From NCBI GenBank assembly GCA_016748015.1, contig JAAOMT010000451.1, positions 5,586-26,493 on the forward strand: a stretch of DNA of 20,908 nt, written 5' to 3'. This DNA is from Geosiphon pyriformis. Lineage: Eukaryota > Glomeromycota > Glomeromycetes > Archaeosporales > Geosiphonaceae. Position numbers and translations under genes: made by a program. Below are positions 8,272-17,652 of this stretch, in pieces (within the stretch, counting starts at the first letter, position 1; every line of letters starts with the position of its first letter). The notes under the pieces were generated by a model. The model was not told where the DNA came from. It did no database searches and was given only the letters and a program-made list of their open reading frames with translations.

Positions 8272-8793
8272 ATCACAAAACCTCTCAACCAACTGATCAC
8301 CAAAAATGTCGAATATAAATGGACTGTTGAACATCAAAAAGCTTTTGAAATTCTTAAGGAAAAACTTACAACAGCTCCAATTCTTGCCTAACCTGATTTT
8401 AGTAACTGATTTTGACTAGCTACGGATGCTTTTTATGCTGCCTTTGGTGCCATCTTATTACAATTAGATGACAACGAAAATGAGTGAGTAATCGCTTATG
8501 CCAGCAGAACACTAAAACCAGTAGAAAAAAATTACCCAGCAACAGAACTAGAAACAGCAGCAGTAATTTGGGCCCTACATCATTTCAATCTCTATCTTAG
8601 ACCTAAAAAATTCGATATTATTACTGATAATATTAGACTCAAATGGTTACAAAACCAAAACACTCAACTCAATACAAAACAAATCTGATGGATAGAATTC
8701 TTAGCAAACTATCAATATATAGTGCACCACAAATCAAGAAAACTCCACACCAATGTTGACTGTCTTTCAAGAATAAGGCAAGATTAGAAAAAC
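8272..8793 (+). pseudogene. pol: RNase H domain, element A
   Basis: RNase H degrades the RNA strand of the RNA-DNA hybrid. The frame resumes after the 2-base gap at about 8271. It shows TAPIL, then LATDAFYAAFGA with the first catalytic Asp, YASRTLKP, TELETAAVIWAL with the catalytic Glu, IITDN with the next Asp, and NVDCLSR with the last. All the acidic residues I can place are kept, unlike in B. It is interrupted by TAA (about 8390), TGA (about 8407 and 8413), TGA (about 8485) and TGA (about 8686). The target point of A's own insertion in B corresponds to position about 8737 here. Confidence 0.85.
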
Positions 8794-10219
8794 ACAAGCA
8801 ACACTCAATTCAACCAACAAAGACAGCCACAAACAATGAACCCTAAAAACTACAACAATCTCAAACAATATTTGGAGACATTAACAATCCTAACAAATTG
8901 GTCTTCAGATGAAAAACACTGATTACAACAAAAAGCCAAACAATATTTTCTACACAACAACACTATTTATTATTGAAACTTCAGAAATCCAGACAAATCA
9001 TTCAGATTAATACAGGAAAATGAGAAAGAAACTATCTTATACAACATGCACTCAAACCCTTCATCAACACATTTAGGAAAAAATAGCACTACTCAGAGAA
9101 CACTAGAATATTACTTTTGGCCTCGAATGAGAAAAAACATTCATGAATACATCAAATTTTGTGATAGTTGTTAAAGAAGAGAAGGAACTCGCCCTATAAA
9201 ACCTTTAAACCCAATCAAAGTTGAACAGTCTTTTGATTAAGTTGGTATCGATTTAGTCAGATCACTACCTATCACCAACCAAGAAAACCAATATATTGCA
9301 GTAGCTGTAGATTATCTTACCAAATGGCCTGAAACCAGAGCCATTCAACGAGTAGATGCAAAATCAGTAGCAAACTTCATTTATGAAGACATTATTTGTA
9401 GACATAGATGTCCAATTGAACTTTTATCCAACCAAGAAACATATTTTGTGAACAACTTGATACAAAAAATTTGTGAACAGTTTAATGTCAAAAGACTATT
9501 ATCTTCGCCCTACCATCCACAAACAAATGGACTTGTAGAATGTTTCAACAGAACATTGTGTGAATCATTAGCCAAAGTTTCAACTGATTTTGAGCAAGAA
9601 TGGGACATTTTTATTCCATCAGTGTTATTAGCATACAGAATGCTAAAACAAGATACCACAAAACACACACCATTTGATTTAACTTACAGAAGGACAGCAA
9701 CATTACCAATTAATTTGACAATAAAAACATACCCAGTACAACCAATTAATGAAGACAATTTCCAAGAAACACTTCAACAAAGAGCCTACATTCTGTTTAG
9801 TACATTGGAAGGAAAATAACGAATAGCAGCCACCTATATTGAACACTTCCAAACTCAACAAAAAAATGGCATAACAACAAATTGCCTCCAATTACCAATA
9901 AGTTTAAAATTGGAAACAAAGTTCTCTTACACAGAACTAAAGCTGAAAAACAATGCAGTGAAAAATTTAAAATAAATGGGATGGGCCATTCTTTATCCAT
10001 GAAGTTCTAGGCAATGAATCATACAAGCTAAGACTTGATGACAAAATCCTAGCAAAAGTTGCACATAGAGATCATTTGAAACACTATAATTCCAGAAACA
10101 ATCCTGAATCATTAATTCCACAAATTGGTACACATTTCCCTTTAATCAATTCTGAAGATATTCCCTAAAACTTAAAACCAATAGTTGTTATTGAACAACC
10201 TCTTAACTTGAACACTTAA
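8794..10219 (+). pseudogene. Integrase of element A (HHCC, DDE core, GPF module)
   Basis: Integrase joins the cDNA to the host genome. An N-terminal zinc region has HSNPSSTH and CDSC. The core has Asp in GIDLV (9250-9252), Asn instead of Asp in LSNQET (9430-9432), and Glu in LVECFNR (9538-9540), so the DDE triad is D-N-E and broken. The best open piece is 9448-9819. The frame changes near 9862 and again near 9970. The C-terminal part then reads WDGPFFIHEVL, the GPY/F module found in many Ty3/gypsy integrases, and LRLDDKILAKVAHRD. No chromodomain is seen. Pol ends at TAA 10217-10219. Other stops include those at about 8791, 8923, 8974, 9172, 9238 and 9817. Confidence 0.88.
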
Positions 10220-10366
10220 TTTAAATTTACTATAGTTATTCCCTTATAAATTAAAAATAATTTCACAAAAATAAAACAAGACAAAACACACTGAAAAACA
10301 AAAATAACATAAAAATCCATATACCAAAAATAATTTCAGTCTATTTTTTTTATTCAAAATTTTATA
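10220..10366 (+). other. AT-rich spacer between pol and the third ORF, element A
   Basis: 147 bases of A/T-rich DNA with no coding similarity visible. A T-run precedes the ATG of the third ORF. The equivalent spacer in B is 483-640. Confidence 0.6.
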
Positions 10367-11086
10367 ATGACTATCCCTCAAAATATTCAACAATTATCTG
10401 GAAAATTAATGCTAGCTTTAAAAACAATACCCGAATTATTTATTACTATTACTGGAAAACATATTAATTATACCCAAACAAAAATAGTTACAAATTTAGT
10501 TCCAAATTCACGAAAATGTCACCCCTATAAAAAGAACACAAAAAGTTATTCTGGAATTCATCTACCAGAACTTTTAAAGCTTGTTTTAAGAGAAAACTTA
10601 TTGCTCACTTTTATTAGTATTTTACTGAATGTTACTATTCAACAAAAACTTCAACTGTGTCTTAATGAGGAAAACAGCAAATACCTCTCAATATATAGAT
10701 ATTTCTACATTGGAAAAACACTTTACAAATGAAAACTGGAGCTTACAACAGCAAATCTCATAAAAGAAGCTATTCAAAAACAACTCTACAATGAATTCAA
10801 GACAACAGTTGGACCTACAAACAACCACTATAAACTAAAAGCTGCTTTTAGACTTTATGACCTATTTCACACCTGTGAAAACGTCCTACAAAATCCAGTT
10901 TTACAACTCTTGAAAATTCAATACATTGGAAAGCTCACAGAACTGAAATTTCAACAATTTTCAGACCAAATTTCTTTAATTATTTTGGACTACTATCTGG
11001 AAATTACAAACAGTACTTGGACTTCAACAGAACTCAGTCTTGAGGAGGAGGTTATGTTACCAAATGAAATTAGAAATATTATTTAG
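10367..11086 (+). pseudogene. Third ORF downstream of pol, element A (unknown product)
   Basis: I do not recognise the product. From ATG 10367 the frame runs 239 codons to TAG 11084-11086, with a single in-frame TGA at 10730-10732. B has a homologous frame starting from an ATG at 482 and also has TGA at the equivalent codon. Shared blocks include KLMLALKT, ITI.G..INY and LPELLK, then ENLL and KLEL. There is no obvious signal peptide, membrane segment or zinc motif, so an envelope protein is unlikely. The C-terminal part (Leu/Gln-rich, helical in look) covers the polypurine tract as a Glu run and enters the LTR. An in-frame stop (TAA 10331) separates it from pol, so it would need its own expression, by a subgenomic mRNA or reinitiation. 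Confidence 0.7.
11042..11051 (+). other. Polypurine tract of element A
   Basis: GAGGAGGAGG ends three bases before the 3' LTR, the expected place for the plus-strand primer of an LTR element. It also lies inside the third ORF, where it encodes a run of Glu. Confidence 0.8.
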
Positions 11087-11270
11087 CATAAAATTACTCT
11101 TATAATTCCTAGTATTAATTAGCATATATTATCATTTCAAAGTATCACTTATTATATTAGCAAAATATCCGAAATTATTATTTAATTGATAACTTAATTT
11201 GTACATAACACAAATGTAATCTAACTGCAACAATCAATCATGTAATACCCCGAACTATGTAACATTCAAA

Positions 11271-11385
11271 AGTTCGCGGAAATTTGTAGAAATTTGCCAA
11301 AATAATTGAATAGTTCACTGAAATATCTAATAGTTCGCAGAAATAACTTGTAGTTTGCCAAAATGTATCTTTAGTTCAGCAAAAT
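11271..11385 (+). repeat. U3 array in 3' LTR of element A
   Basis: The same six-unit array starts at 11271, 11291, 11312, 11332, 11352 and 11373, with spacing identical to the 5' LTR. Differences between the two arrays are mostly C/T or G/A within the motif's CG positions. Confidence 0.8.
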
Positions 11386-11435
11386 TGTAGAAATAGCAAA
11401 AGTTCAAGTTTATAGAATAGTGTTATGACAAGTTG

Positions 11436-11443
11436 TATAAAAG
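11436..11443 (+). promoter_or_regulatory. TATA box, 3' LTR of A
   Basis: TATAAAAG in the same context as the 5' LTR. Here it would drive transcription outward into element B, antisense to B's genes. Confidence 0.65.
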
Positions 11444-11520
11444 AAAAGCTTCTCTCTTCAAGAAAATGTATCTTACTTTTGATTTAGTAATTAGAATCAT
11501 TCCTATATACACAAAAACAA

Positions 11521-11526
11521 AATAAA
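11521..11526 (+). terminator. Candidate poly(A) signal, 3' LTR of A
   Basis: AATAAA at the position equivalent to 2605-2610. In the 3' LTR it could direct 3' end formation of the genomic RNA. Support is limited to the motif and its position. Confidence 0.4.
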
Positions 11527-12036
11527 TATTAAATAATTTGAAAAATCAAATTCTTAATTATTATACTTGCAATAACACCTAAAAATCCTGACTAACATTT
11601 TAAAATTGATTAGCTACCAATTTCAGTAAACTGTTAGTGACTCTAGGCCTGAATAGAAAACGTTTTCCTTAATAAAATTCTATTTCTTTTACATTTCTTT
11701 TATTTTCTTTTATTTTCTTATTATAATTATTAGGGTAACCTACAGACAAGATTCCTGTAGAAGAGTTGACTTTCACAGCAAAGTAATTACACATTTTTAG
11801 TGAGCTTCCAGATGAACAATTCTTGGGAAAGAGTTGACATTTACTACAACGTAACTATACAAAGCAACTGGCACAGAATTGGCCATTCTACTTATAAGCC
11901 TAGCAGTTCAAATTATAGGAGATAATTTGAAGATAAATTCAGTTATTGGAGGTTCAATTACTTCCAGAAAACATGAATTCACAGCAAATCAACAATTACA
12001 ACGTTCAAAAAAAGAGACCAAAAACCTCTGGTAACA

Positions 12037-12040
12037 CTGG
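12037..12040 (+). repeat. Right target-site duplication of element A
   Basis: CTGG directly after the 3' LTR, partner of TTGG at 2135-2138. The next base resumes element B's RNase H reading on the minus strand. Confidence 0.75.
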
Positions 12041-12454
12041 TTTGTGGTGTACAATGTATTTATAGTCTGCTAGAAAATTATTTTATCAAGACTGTTTAGC
12101 ACTTTGTTCAGTTTTCTTTTTATTGAGCCATTTGAGACTAATATTGTCAGTTATAATGTCAAATTCTTTTCCATTTCTCAGATATTGTTGAAAATGTTTG
12201 AAAGCTCATATGACTGCAGCTGTTTTTAATTCAGTTGAGCCATATTTGAGTTCTGTTGGCTTGAGTGTTCTGCTGGCATAAGCAATAACTTGTTCTTGGC
12301 CATTTTCATCTAATTGTGATAAGATGGCACCAAATGCTGTATGTGAAGCATTAGTGATTAGTTGAAACCATTTGTTAAAGTCTGGATAAGTAAGAACTGG
12401 GGCTGTTGTCAATTTTGTTTTGAGAGTGTCAAATGCTTTCTGTTGTTCTTCAGT
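12037..12454 (-). pseudogene. pol: RNase H of element B, split by insertion of element A
   Basis: Open at 12412-12206 (TTAPVLTYPDFNKWFQL, YASRTLKP). The first catalytic Asp is Asn (ITNASHTAFG) and the Glu is Lys (ELKTAAV), both G-to-A type changes; IITDN is kept. The reading ends at YIVHHK at the A insertion junction and resumes at 2138 with HTNVDSLLRMRQD. Confidence 0.85.
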
Positions 12455-13852
12455 CTATTTGTATGGCACATTTTTGTTGGTAAGGTAATTGAGTGGTTTG
12501 ACAATTTCTGAAAATTCTTTTATGAATTTTTGATAATAAGAGGCTAACTTTACAAATCCTCTTAGTTCTGTGGTATTTTTGGGAGTTTGAAAGTTTTTGA
12601 CAGCACTTATTGTTTCAGGGTTTGGTTTGACTCTATCTTTGCTAACAATGTGTCCAAAAAAGATTAGGCTTGTTTTTCCAAAGTGACATTTTTCAATGTT
12701 CAATTTTAATTCTGCTTTCTGTAATCGTTAAAAAACTTCTCACAGATGGATAAGATGGGCTTCAAAGTTTGATGAGTATACATCAGTGTCATCAAGATAG
12801 ACAACTACTAACTGCCATAAGAGTCCTTCATATACAACATCCATGAGTTGTTGAAATGTTGCTGGTGCATTGCAGAGTCCAAAAAGCATTACATTGAACT
12901 CATAGTTTCCTCCTTGAGCGGTAAATGCTGTTTTGGGTCGATCTTTTGGGTCCATTTTGACTTGCCAGTATCTACTTTCCAAGTCTAAAGTTGAGAAGAA
13001 CTTGGCTTTTCCTAGAGCATCTAGCATGTTATCAATTCTTGGAAGAGGGTAGGCATCTCCAATTGTAACACTATTCAGTTGTCTATAATTAACACAAAAT
13101 CTGATTTTTCCGTTTTTCTTTTTAACTAAAACTACTGGTGAGGCCCAAGAACTTCTTGATGGTTGAATCAATCCGTTATTGAGCATTCTTTGGACCTCTT
13201 TTATAATAAATTAGTGGCTGGCAGATGGCACTCAATAAGCTTGTTGTTTTTTTGGTGGAGCATCTTCTGTGTGAATCTAATATTGAACAATATCAGTTTT
13301 TTTCAGGTCATTGTTGTCTTTTGCAAAGATATCTGCAAATTCAGCTATTAACTGTTTCAACTGTCTTTGTTGTTGGGATTCTAAAAGACCCATGTTGATT
13401 TGAGAGAGTTTTTTTTCCAAAAGATGGTAGTTTTCAGTAGTAGAAATGATGTTTGAATTTGAAAGTAGGGTATGTCTTATAATTTCGATAAAATTAGAGA
13501 CAATTTGAGGGTTTTCATCTTGGAAGATATTATTATGTATGATTCCAATTTCTAATTTATTTAATAGAACAATAGGATAATTGTTGGGGTTGTAGAATAT
13601 AACTTGAAATTTTTTTATTTTTTTAGGAATATAAACGTTTGGGATTGAGATTTCATGTTTCAAACAGATTTGTTCATTGGATTTAAAGATTTATTGGGTA
13701 GTGGTGGGTTTTGAGCAAGTGTAAATTTTGTGATGTTTACCAAAAGGTGAAATGGTAATTGGTTGAGAAAGTTGAAGAATCTGGTAGAATTCATTTTGTG
13801 CATTAAGAGCTATGTTTACTGGTACTGTAAATCATCCAGTTAAACCAAAACC
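12455..13852 (-). pseudogene. pol: Connector and reverse transcriptase, element B
   Basis: The connector is open at 13663-13277 (IYNPNNYPI-like stretch FYNPNNYPIVLL). RT is better kept than in A: 148 open codons at 13186-12740 with WASPVVLVKKKNGKIRF, YRQLNS, the first Asp in STLDLES (residue 68), FGLCNAPATFQ, and YLDDTDVYS (YLDD at residues 130-133). The thumb region continues at 12703-12455 with KCHFGKTSLIFFGHIVSKD and ELRGFVKLASYYQKF. The catalytic Asp residues are present but stops at about 12739 and 12727, and TGA at about 13225, break the frame. All pieces share one frame. Confidence 0.9.
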
Positions 13853-14779
13853 TTAAGTTTCTCTTTCACTTTTTCCCAATTGTTCTCTGTTCTTTACTGA
13901 TTGTAAACCCGAAATATTGATTAAAGATAGATAAATTGCTTGGGCAATTTTCTCAGCATGTTCAATCCTGAATGGTTTGTCTGTTTTATTTTGTAATATG
14001 ATGGTAATGTCTCCAGTATATCTTGCATCTATGACTTCTCCTCTAATGTTGATTTCTTTGCTTGCCAACGATAATCTAGATGCAATTTGAACCATTGCTC
14101 CAGATGGAATTTCAAGAACAATTTTAAAATTGATCTTTGTTAAGGACTTTGGTTGAAGAACCAAAATATCTTTTTCTGAATATCTTAAATCATATCCAGC
14201 ATCAATTTTGTGTGCTTTTTCTGGTCTAATTTCTTGGCCATGGTTGTCAAAATATTTAAGTTGTAAAGATGATTGCTTTTTAAGAAGATAGACAAGAGTG
14301 GTTGGTAGTTTTTTTACCAGTTCAGATACTCCAAATTTGATTTCATTTTCATTATTTTTCTCTGGCAGGGGAATGCTAAGAGCATAACATTCTAAACACC
14401 ATTGGTCATCACAAGGCATAACACATTCTTCACACAATTGAATGTTCATTTGCTCTAATTGTTGAATTTGAGCTTCTTTGGTCGAATATGTGTGGCTTGC
14501 AATTTGGTGGTAGGTTTTTACTTCATCTTCATAATCAAATCCAGCTAATTCCATGGTGTACTCAATATATTCAGCTTCTTTCATTTGGCAAACATCTTTT
14601 TGGGTGGCTCTATTGATCAATGTCATTGCTAAGTCAAAAATCATTTCAGCATTATGTAAGTAGTAGTAAAGTTTATTGAGAGCACTGTTGTATATTGCAT
14701 CAAATGGTGTTCCTCTTCTGACTTTTTCCGAAATTAATAGAGCATATTGGCAGGTTTGGTCACATACTCCTCCTTTCAT
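13853..14779 (-). CDS. Cys-rich region C-terminal part fused to dUTPase, element B
   Basis: A 308-codon open frame that covers what in A is split by a stop at 6321. Residues 1-110 are the distal Cys-rich region (CDQTC, helical stretch NSALNKLYYYLHNA, YIEYTMELAGFDYEDE). Residues 116-131 carry CEEC and CLEC pairs. The dUTPase core has motif 1 HKIDAGYDL (190-198), motif 2 ASRLSLASKEI (233-243, catalytic-site Arg kept), motif 3 RGEVIDARYTGDI (246-258) and motif 4 KIAQAIYLS (277-285). Motif 5 is cut: a TAA follows SERET, with the motif remnant GFGLTG after the stop. So it is near-complete but lacks the C-terminal P-loop-like arm needed for the trimeric enzyme. It shows that the Cys-rich region and dUTPase are one polyprotein. 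Confidence 0.9.
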   Translation of the reverse strand: MKGGVCDQTCQYALLISEKVRRGTPFDAIYNSALNKLYYYLHNAEMIFDLAMTLINRATQKDVCQMKEAEYIEYTMELAGFDYEDEVKTYHQIASHTYSTKEAQIQQLEQMNIQLCEECVMPCDDQWCLECYALSIPLPEKNNENEIKFGVSELVKKLPTTLVYLLKKQSSLQLKYFDNHGQEIRPEKAHKIDAGYDLRYSEKDILVLQPKSLTKINFKIVLEIPSGAMVQIASRLSLASKEINIRGEVIDARYTGDITIILQNKTDKPFRIEHAEKIAQAIYLSLINISGLQSVKNREQLGKSERET

Positions 14780-15219
14780 TGCAACATCAATTCAGTTACA
14801 TTTTTCTAGTAGCATATTTCCACATGTAAGGCAAAGTGTGTTGTTTTATTTTCCACTCTTTTTGGGATATCCAAATCGTTCTTTATGGCATGCTTTGCAA
14901 AAGTAGCAGATACAAGTTTTATATTCCTCTTCTGGAAAAATACATGCTTTTATTGATAAAAGTTTTTTGTTGCAATCTTTGTATTTGAGTGGAATGTAGA
15001 GTGGTTGTTTCTGTGGTTCTGGTGTGGAATATCTGACTTTCTTCCATTTTTTTGATTTTTCAAAAATCTTCTGTTCTGTTTCTTCAGCCCAATTGGATGT
15101 TGATCCAAGAGCCATGTAAGTTTCAGTGAGTGGCATTTCTTTTTCCTCTTCAAATTCAAATACTGGAGCTTTTTCTGTTCATTTGTTGAAAGTTTTACAA
15201 GTAGCAAGTACTATAATGT
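14780..15219 (-). pseudogene. Cys-rich region of element B, N-terminal part
   Basis: Open at 15136-14846 in the same frame as the downstream dUTPase. Conserved features with A: MALGSTSNWA, IPLKYKDC (one Cys of A's KCKDC pair is Tyr), and CYFCKACHKE. It ends at a stop at 14846 and continues with CLTC and then the 14779 ORF. Unknown function. The conservation argues for a structural or zinc-binding part of the polyprotein. Confidence 0.7.
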
Positions 15220-16099
15220 ATTGTTCTTGGTATGAGATTTTTAGTTTCTGAGTTTCCCAATCTAAGTTTGCATTGGCCTTAAGAAGCCAATCATTTCTGA
15301 CTAGAACTTAGTATTGGGGTACATCCATGACTAAAACTTTGACTGAGATGGTAATTCCATCAATGGTAAATAGAAAATTGTTAATTTTTCCTACTAGTGT
15401 CTTTTTCATATCATCTGCTGTAATAATTACAGTTTGGACTGGTCTGTCAACAGTTTTTTGAAATTGTGGTATTAACTGGTAAATAATAATACTTCCTGCT
15501 AATCCACTGTTTAAAATTAATTAGATAGATTTTTCTTCTACTGTAGCTTCAATGTACATAGCAGTGATGGCTTTCTGTTCATTAGCTGCTGCATTACTAA
15601 CCAAGAATGATAATTCATTTGCTTCAAATTCGAATGGGAATATATCTGAGAGATTGGCATTTTGGGCAATTTGAACTGGTGGAATGGTATTGTTGGAAGA
15701 GTTTGATCTTGGTGCTGCAACTTCACTTTCAGAAAGTGCAGTTTATTAAAAATTCGATCCTTCTGGCATTGTAAGATAACTGGGTTAAGTGTGATAGTGG
15801 TTGAATCTTTGCTGACCAGAATTTCAGAAAACCAACTGGTTATTTGAGTTGATTCTGTTGTTGTTATTCTGAAATTGATTTTGGGATGTAAATTGGTTAT
15901 GTTGAACCAATTTTCTGACTGGTATTTAATATTGTTGAGTGGGTGTGTCTGATTTTGCTGAATTGGCAAAGGTTGTTGATATTGTTGTTGAATTGGTTAT
16001 GGGGCTGGTTGATAATAACTGTTTTGATTTTGTGGTTTTGGTGAATAATAAGTTAATGGTAGAGGTTGGTAATAAGATTGTTGTGGTGAAGAGTAACAT
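15220..16099 (-). pseudogene. Q/N/Y-rich linker and protease of element B
   Basis: The linker after the knuckle is again rich in Gln, Asn, Tyr and Pro. An insertion of about 20 bases relative to A near 15945-15970 puts the following protease in another frame. The protease reads IDNFLFTIDG-like (INNFLFTIDG) and VLVMDVPQY, and its catalytic region is LILNSGLAGS with Asn (codon 15509-15511) for the expected Asp, the same loss as in A. Several TAA/TAG/TGA codons interrupt it. From here to 12206 B stays in one frame, whereas in A gag and protease share a frame. Confidence 0.78.
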
Positions 16100-17607
16100 T
16101 GATTACTTCTGTTTTGTTGGTCTCTTTGCAATTTCCTGCAATTTTGTTTCCAGTGTCCTGGAATTTCACAATAATGACAATTTTGAGATTGGTTGTTAGA
16201 TGGTGATCCAAAATTGTTTTGGTTTTGTTATTGTGGTTGTTGATATCTTTGTGATTGTTGCTGTTGTTGTTGGTTTGTAAAGTAGCTTTCAACTTTCTTT
16301 GCAAGTTGATCTATCTTTTCTTCAGCTGCTAAGCTGGTTTTTCCAATAGCTAGATTTACAAGTTTGGTGTGGTTTGCTTCTTCTATTGCTATTTTGTAGT
16401 TTTTTGCATGTTTTATGGCAGTTGTTAAGTCTTCTGGGGCATGTGGACGAACTTTCTTAATGAGTTTGTCTTTTAATCCAGCTATGAATTGATCCAAAAT
16501 CTGGACATCAGAATAGTAATCATTGGTTTCCAATTGTTGAATTTGTCGAAAAAGTTTATTGAATCTTCCAAGATAGGTTATGACAGTTTTAGATGTTTCT
16601 TGTTTGATATTGCAAAAGTGATTGTGAAGAGTAATAGAGGTGTTGTTGTCAGTGAATTGTTGTAAGAAAACATCTTTGAATGCTTGTCAGTTCTCAAATA
16701 GTTCTTCCAAGTTTTTAAACCATTCTCTTACAGTTCCTTGGAGAAAGTATGAGATTGTTTTGAGCATTCTTGCTGCATTCCAACCATTTGCATCTCCTGC
16801 TTTTTGAACTTTGTCAAGTCATTCTTGAGAACTGGTATCATTATCTTTACCAATGAATTCTGAGATGTTTGTAATGTAAGCAGTTGCCATTTTTTCTTTG
16901 TTTTCTATGGTTTCTTCTTGTTCTGATTCAGTTTCTTTACTTTCCAAGTTTTCTGAAAGATTACTTTCGATTTTCTGTAAGTACTCAATAATATTGGTAC
17001 TTGTTGATATTGGTTCCTGCTGTTGAATAAGATTTCTAATTGACTGAAAATCTTCTGGTCTGGAGAAATAGCTAAGTAGTGAACTTGGTGTTTGTAATTG
17101 AACAAGTGAAATTAGAAATAGTGTAATAGAAAGTGGTAATTTGACACTGGTTTCTTGTTCAGGTGTTTGCAAGTGTTTGGCAGTTGTTTTTGTAGTATTG
17201 AAGTGTTTGGAGTGGTTCTTGAATATTGCTTCAATTTCTGTTTGTCTTTGTTGCTTGTTTTTGTTTTTGATTCAAAGTCAAGAGAGTATTGAGACTGTAC
17301 TGGGTATGTTTCTTTACAATACTTGATAATATTAAAATTAAAGTTCTTGGAAGTAGGTGGCAAGTGTATCACTGTTAAGATCTTCAGTTCCCAATTGTGA
17401 ATAGTGTACTAAATTATTGCAAAGGTTGCTTCTCACTTCTGAAATGTTGTAATTTCTAAGAAGATAATTGTTGATATGATTTTCAATATATTGGTATACT
17501 GATTTTTTGACAACATTAATTCCGTCTGAGATGTTGAATCTTTGCTTGCAATGGATGTAAATTGACTGATAATACTCTAGGGTTGCTGTGTCTGGTGTGG
17601 TCACCAC
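16100..17607 (-). pseudogene. gag: gag of element B
   Basis: Homologous to A's gag throughout. The N-terminal frame reads VTTPDTATLEYYQSIY, with no ATG before it. It is open from 17607 to 17338, then shifts frame for about 170 bases (17345-17175) and returns to the original frame at MQTPEQETSVKLPL. The capsid part includes ANGWNAARML and LETNDYYSDVQILDQFIAGL (open at 16533-16228). The CCHC knuckle, CHYCEIPGHWKQNC, is at 16179-16138. B reads CAA where A has its gag-ending TAA, so in B the frame runs on past the knuckle. Stops and shifts make it inactive. Confidence 0.85.
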
Positions 17608-17640
17608 TTTGAATTTGTTGTTGCTATGTTATTTCCGTAA

Positions 17641-17650
17641 GAGAGCACCA
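17641..17650 (-). other. Primer-binding site of element B
   Basis: Minus-strand TGGTGCTCTC, two bases inside the LTR boundary, identical to A's site. It has stayed unchanged although the surrounding sequence has diverged. Confidence 0.7.
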
Positions 17651-17652
17651 AA

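Larger units (their letters stand above)
2139..12036 (+). mobile_element. Element A: complete Ty3/gypsy-type LTR retrotransposon, inner nested copy
   Basis: Two direct repeats of exactly 982 bp (2139-3120 and 11055-12036) flank an internal region coding on the plus strand. Both repeats start TGTTACCA and end TGGTAACA. A primer-binding site follows the left LTR and a polypurine tract precedes the right one. Internal order: gag with CCHC knuckle, protease, Cys-rich region, dUTPase, RT, RNase H, integrase, third ORF. RT before integrase is the Ty3/gypsy (Metaviridae) order. The flanks TTGG (2135-2138) and CTGG (12037-12040) look like a 4-bp target duplication with one mismatch. Removing the element rejoins element B in the middle of RNase H. 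Many in-frame stops and several frameshifts make it non-autonomous. At 9,898 bp it is long for the group, partly because of the dUTPase, the Cys-rich region and the third ORF. Confidence 0.95.
11055..12036 (+). repeat. 3' LTR of element A
   Basis: Same length and termini as the 5' LTR. It is preceded by a purine run (11042-11051) and followed by CTGG, the right-hand target duplication. It keeps an ATG at 11973-11975 where the 5' LTR has GTG (3057-3059). The third ORF reads through its first 32 bases and stops at 11084-11086. Confidence 0.96.

Noticed and set aside
3364-10219. Alternative genetic code with TGA as a sense codon
   Set aside because: TGA falls at Arg (CGA) as well as Trp positions, and TAA and TAG are just as common, so no single reassignment fits. 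Decay by transitions explains it better.
9970-10219. Chromodomain at the integrase C-terminus
   Set aside because: The sequence after the GPF module lacks the aromatic-cage pattern of chromodomains and ends soon after.
10367-11086. Third ORF as an envelope gene
   Set aside because: I see no signal peptide, hydrophobic fusion or membrane segment, and no Cys-rich ectodomain pattern.
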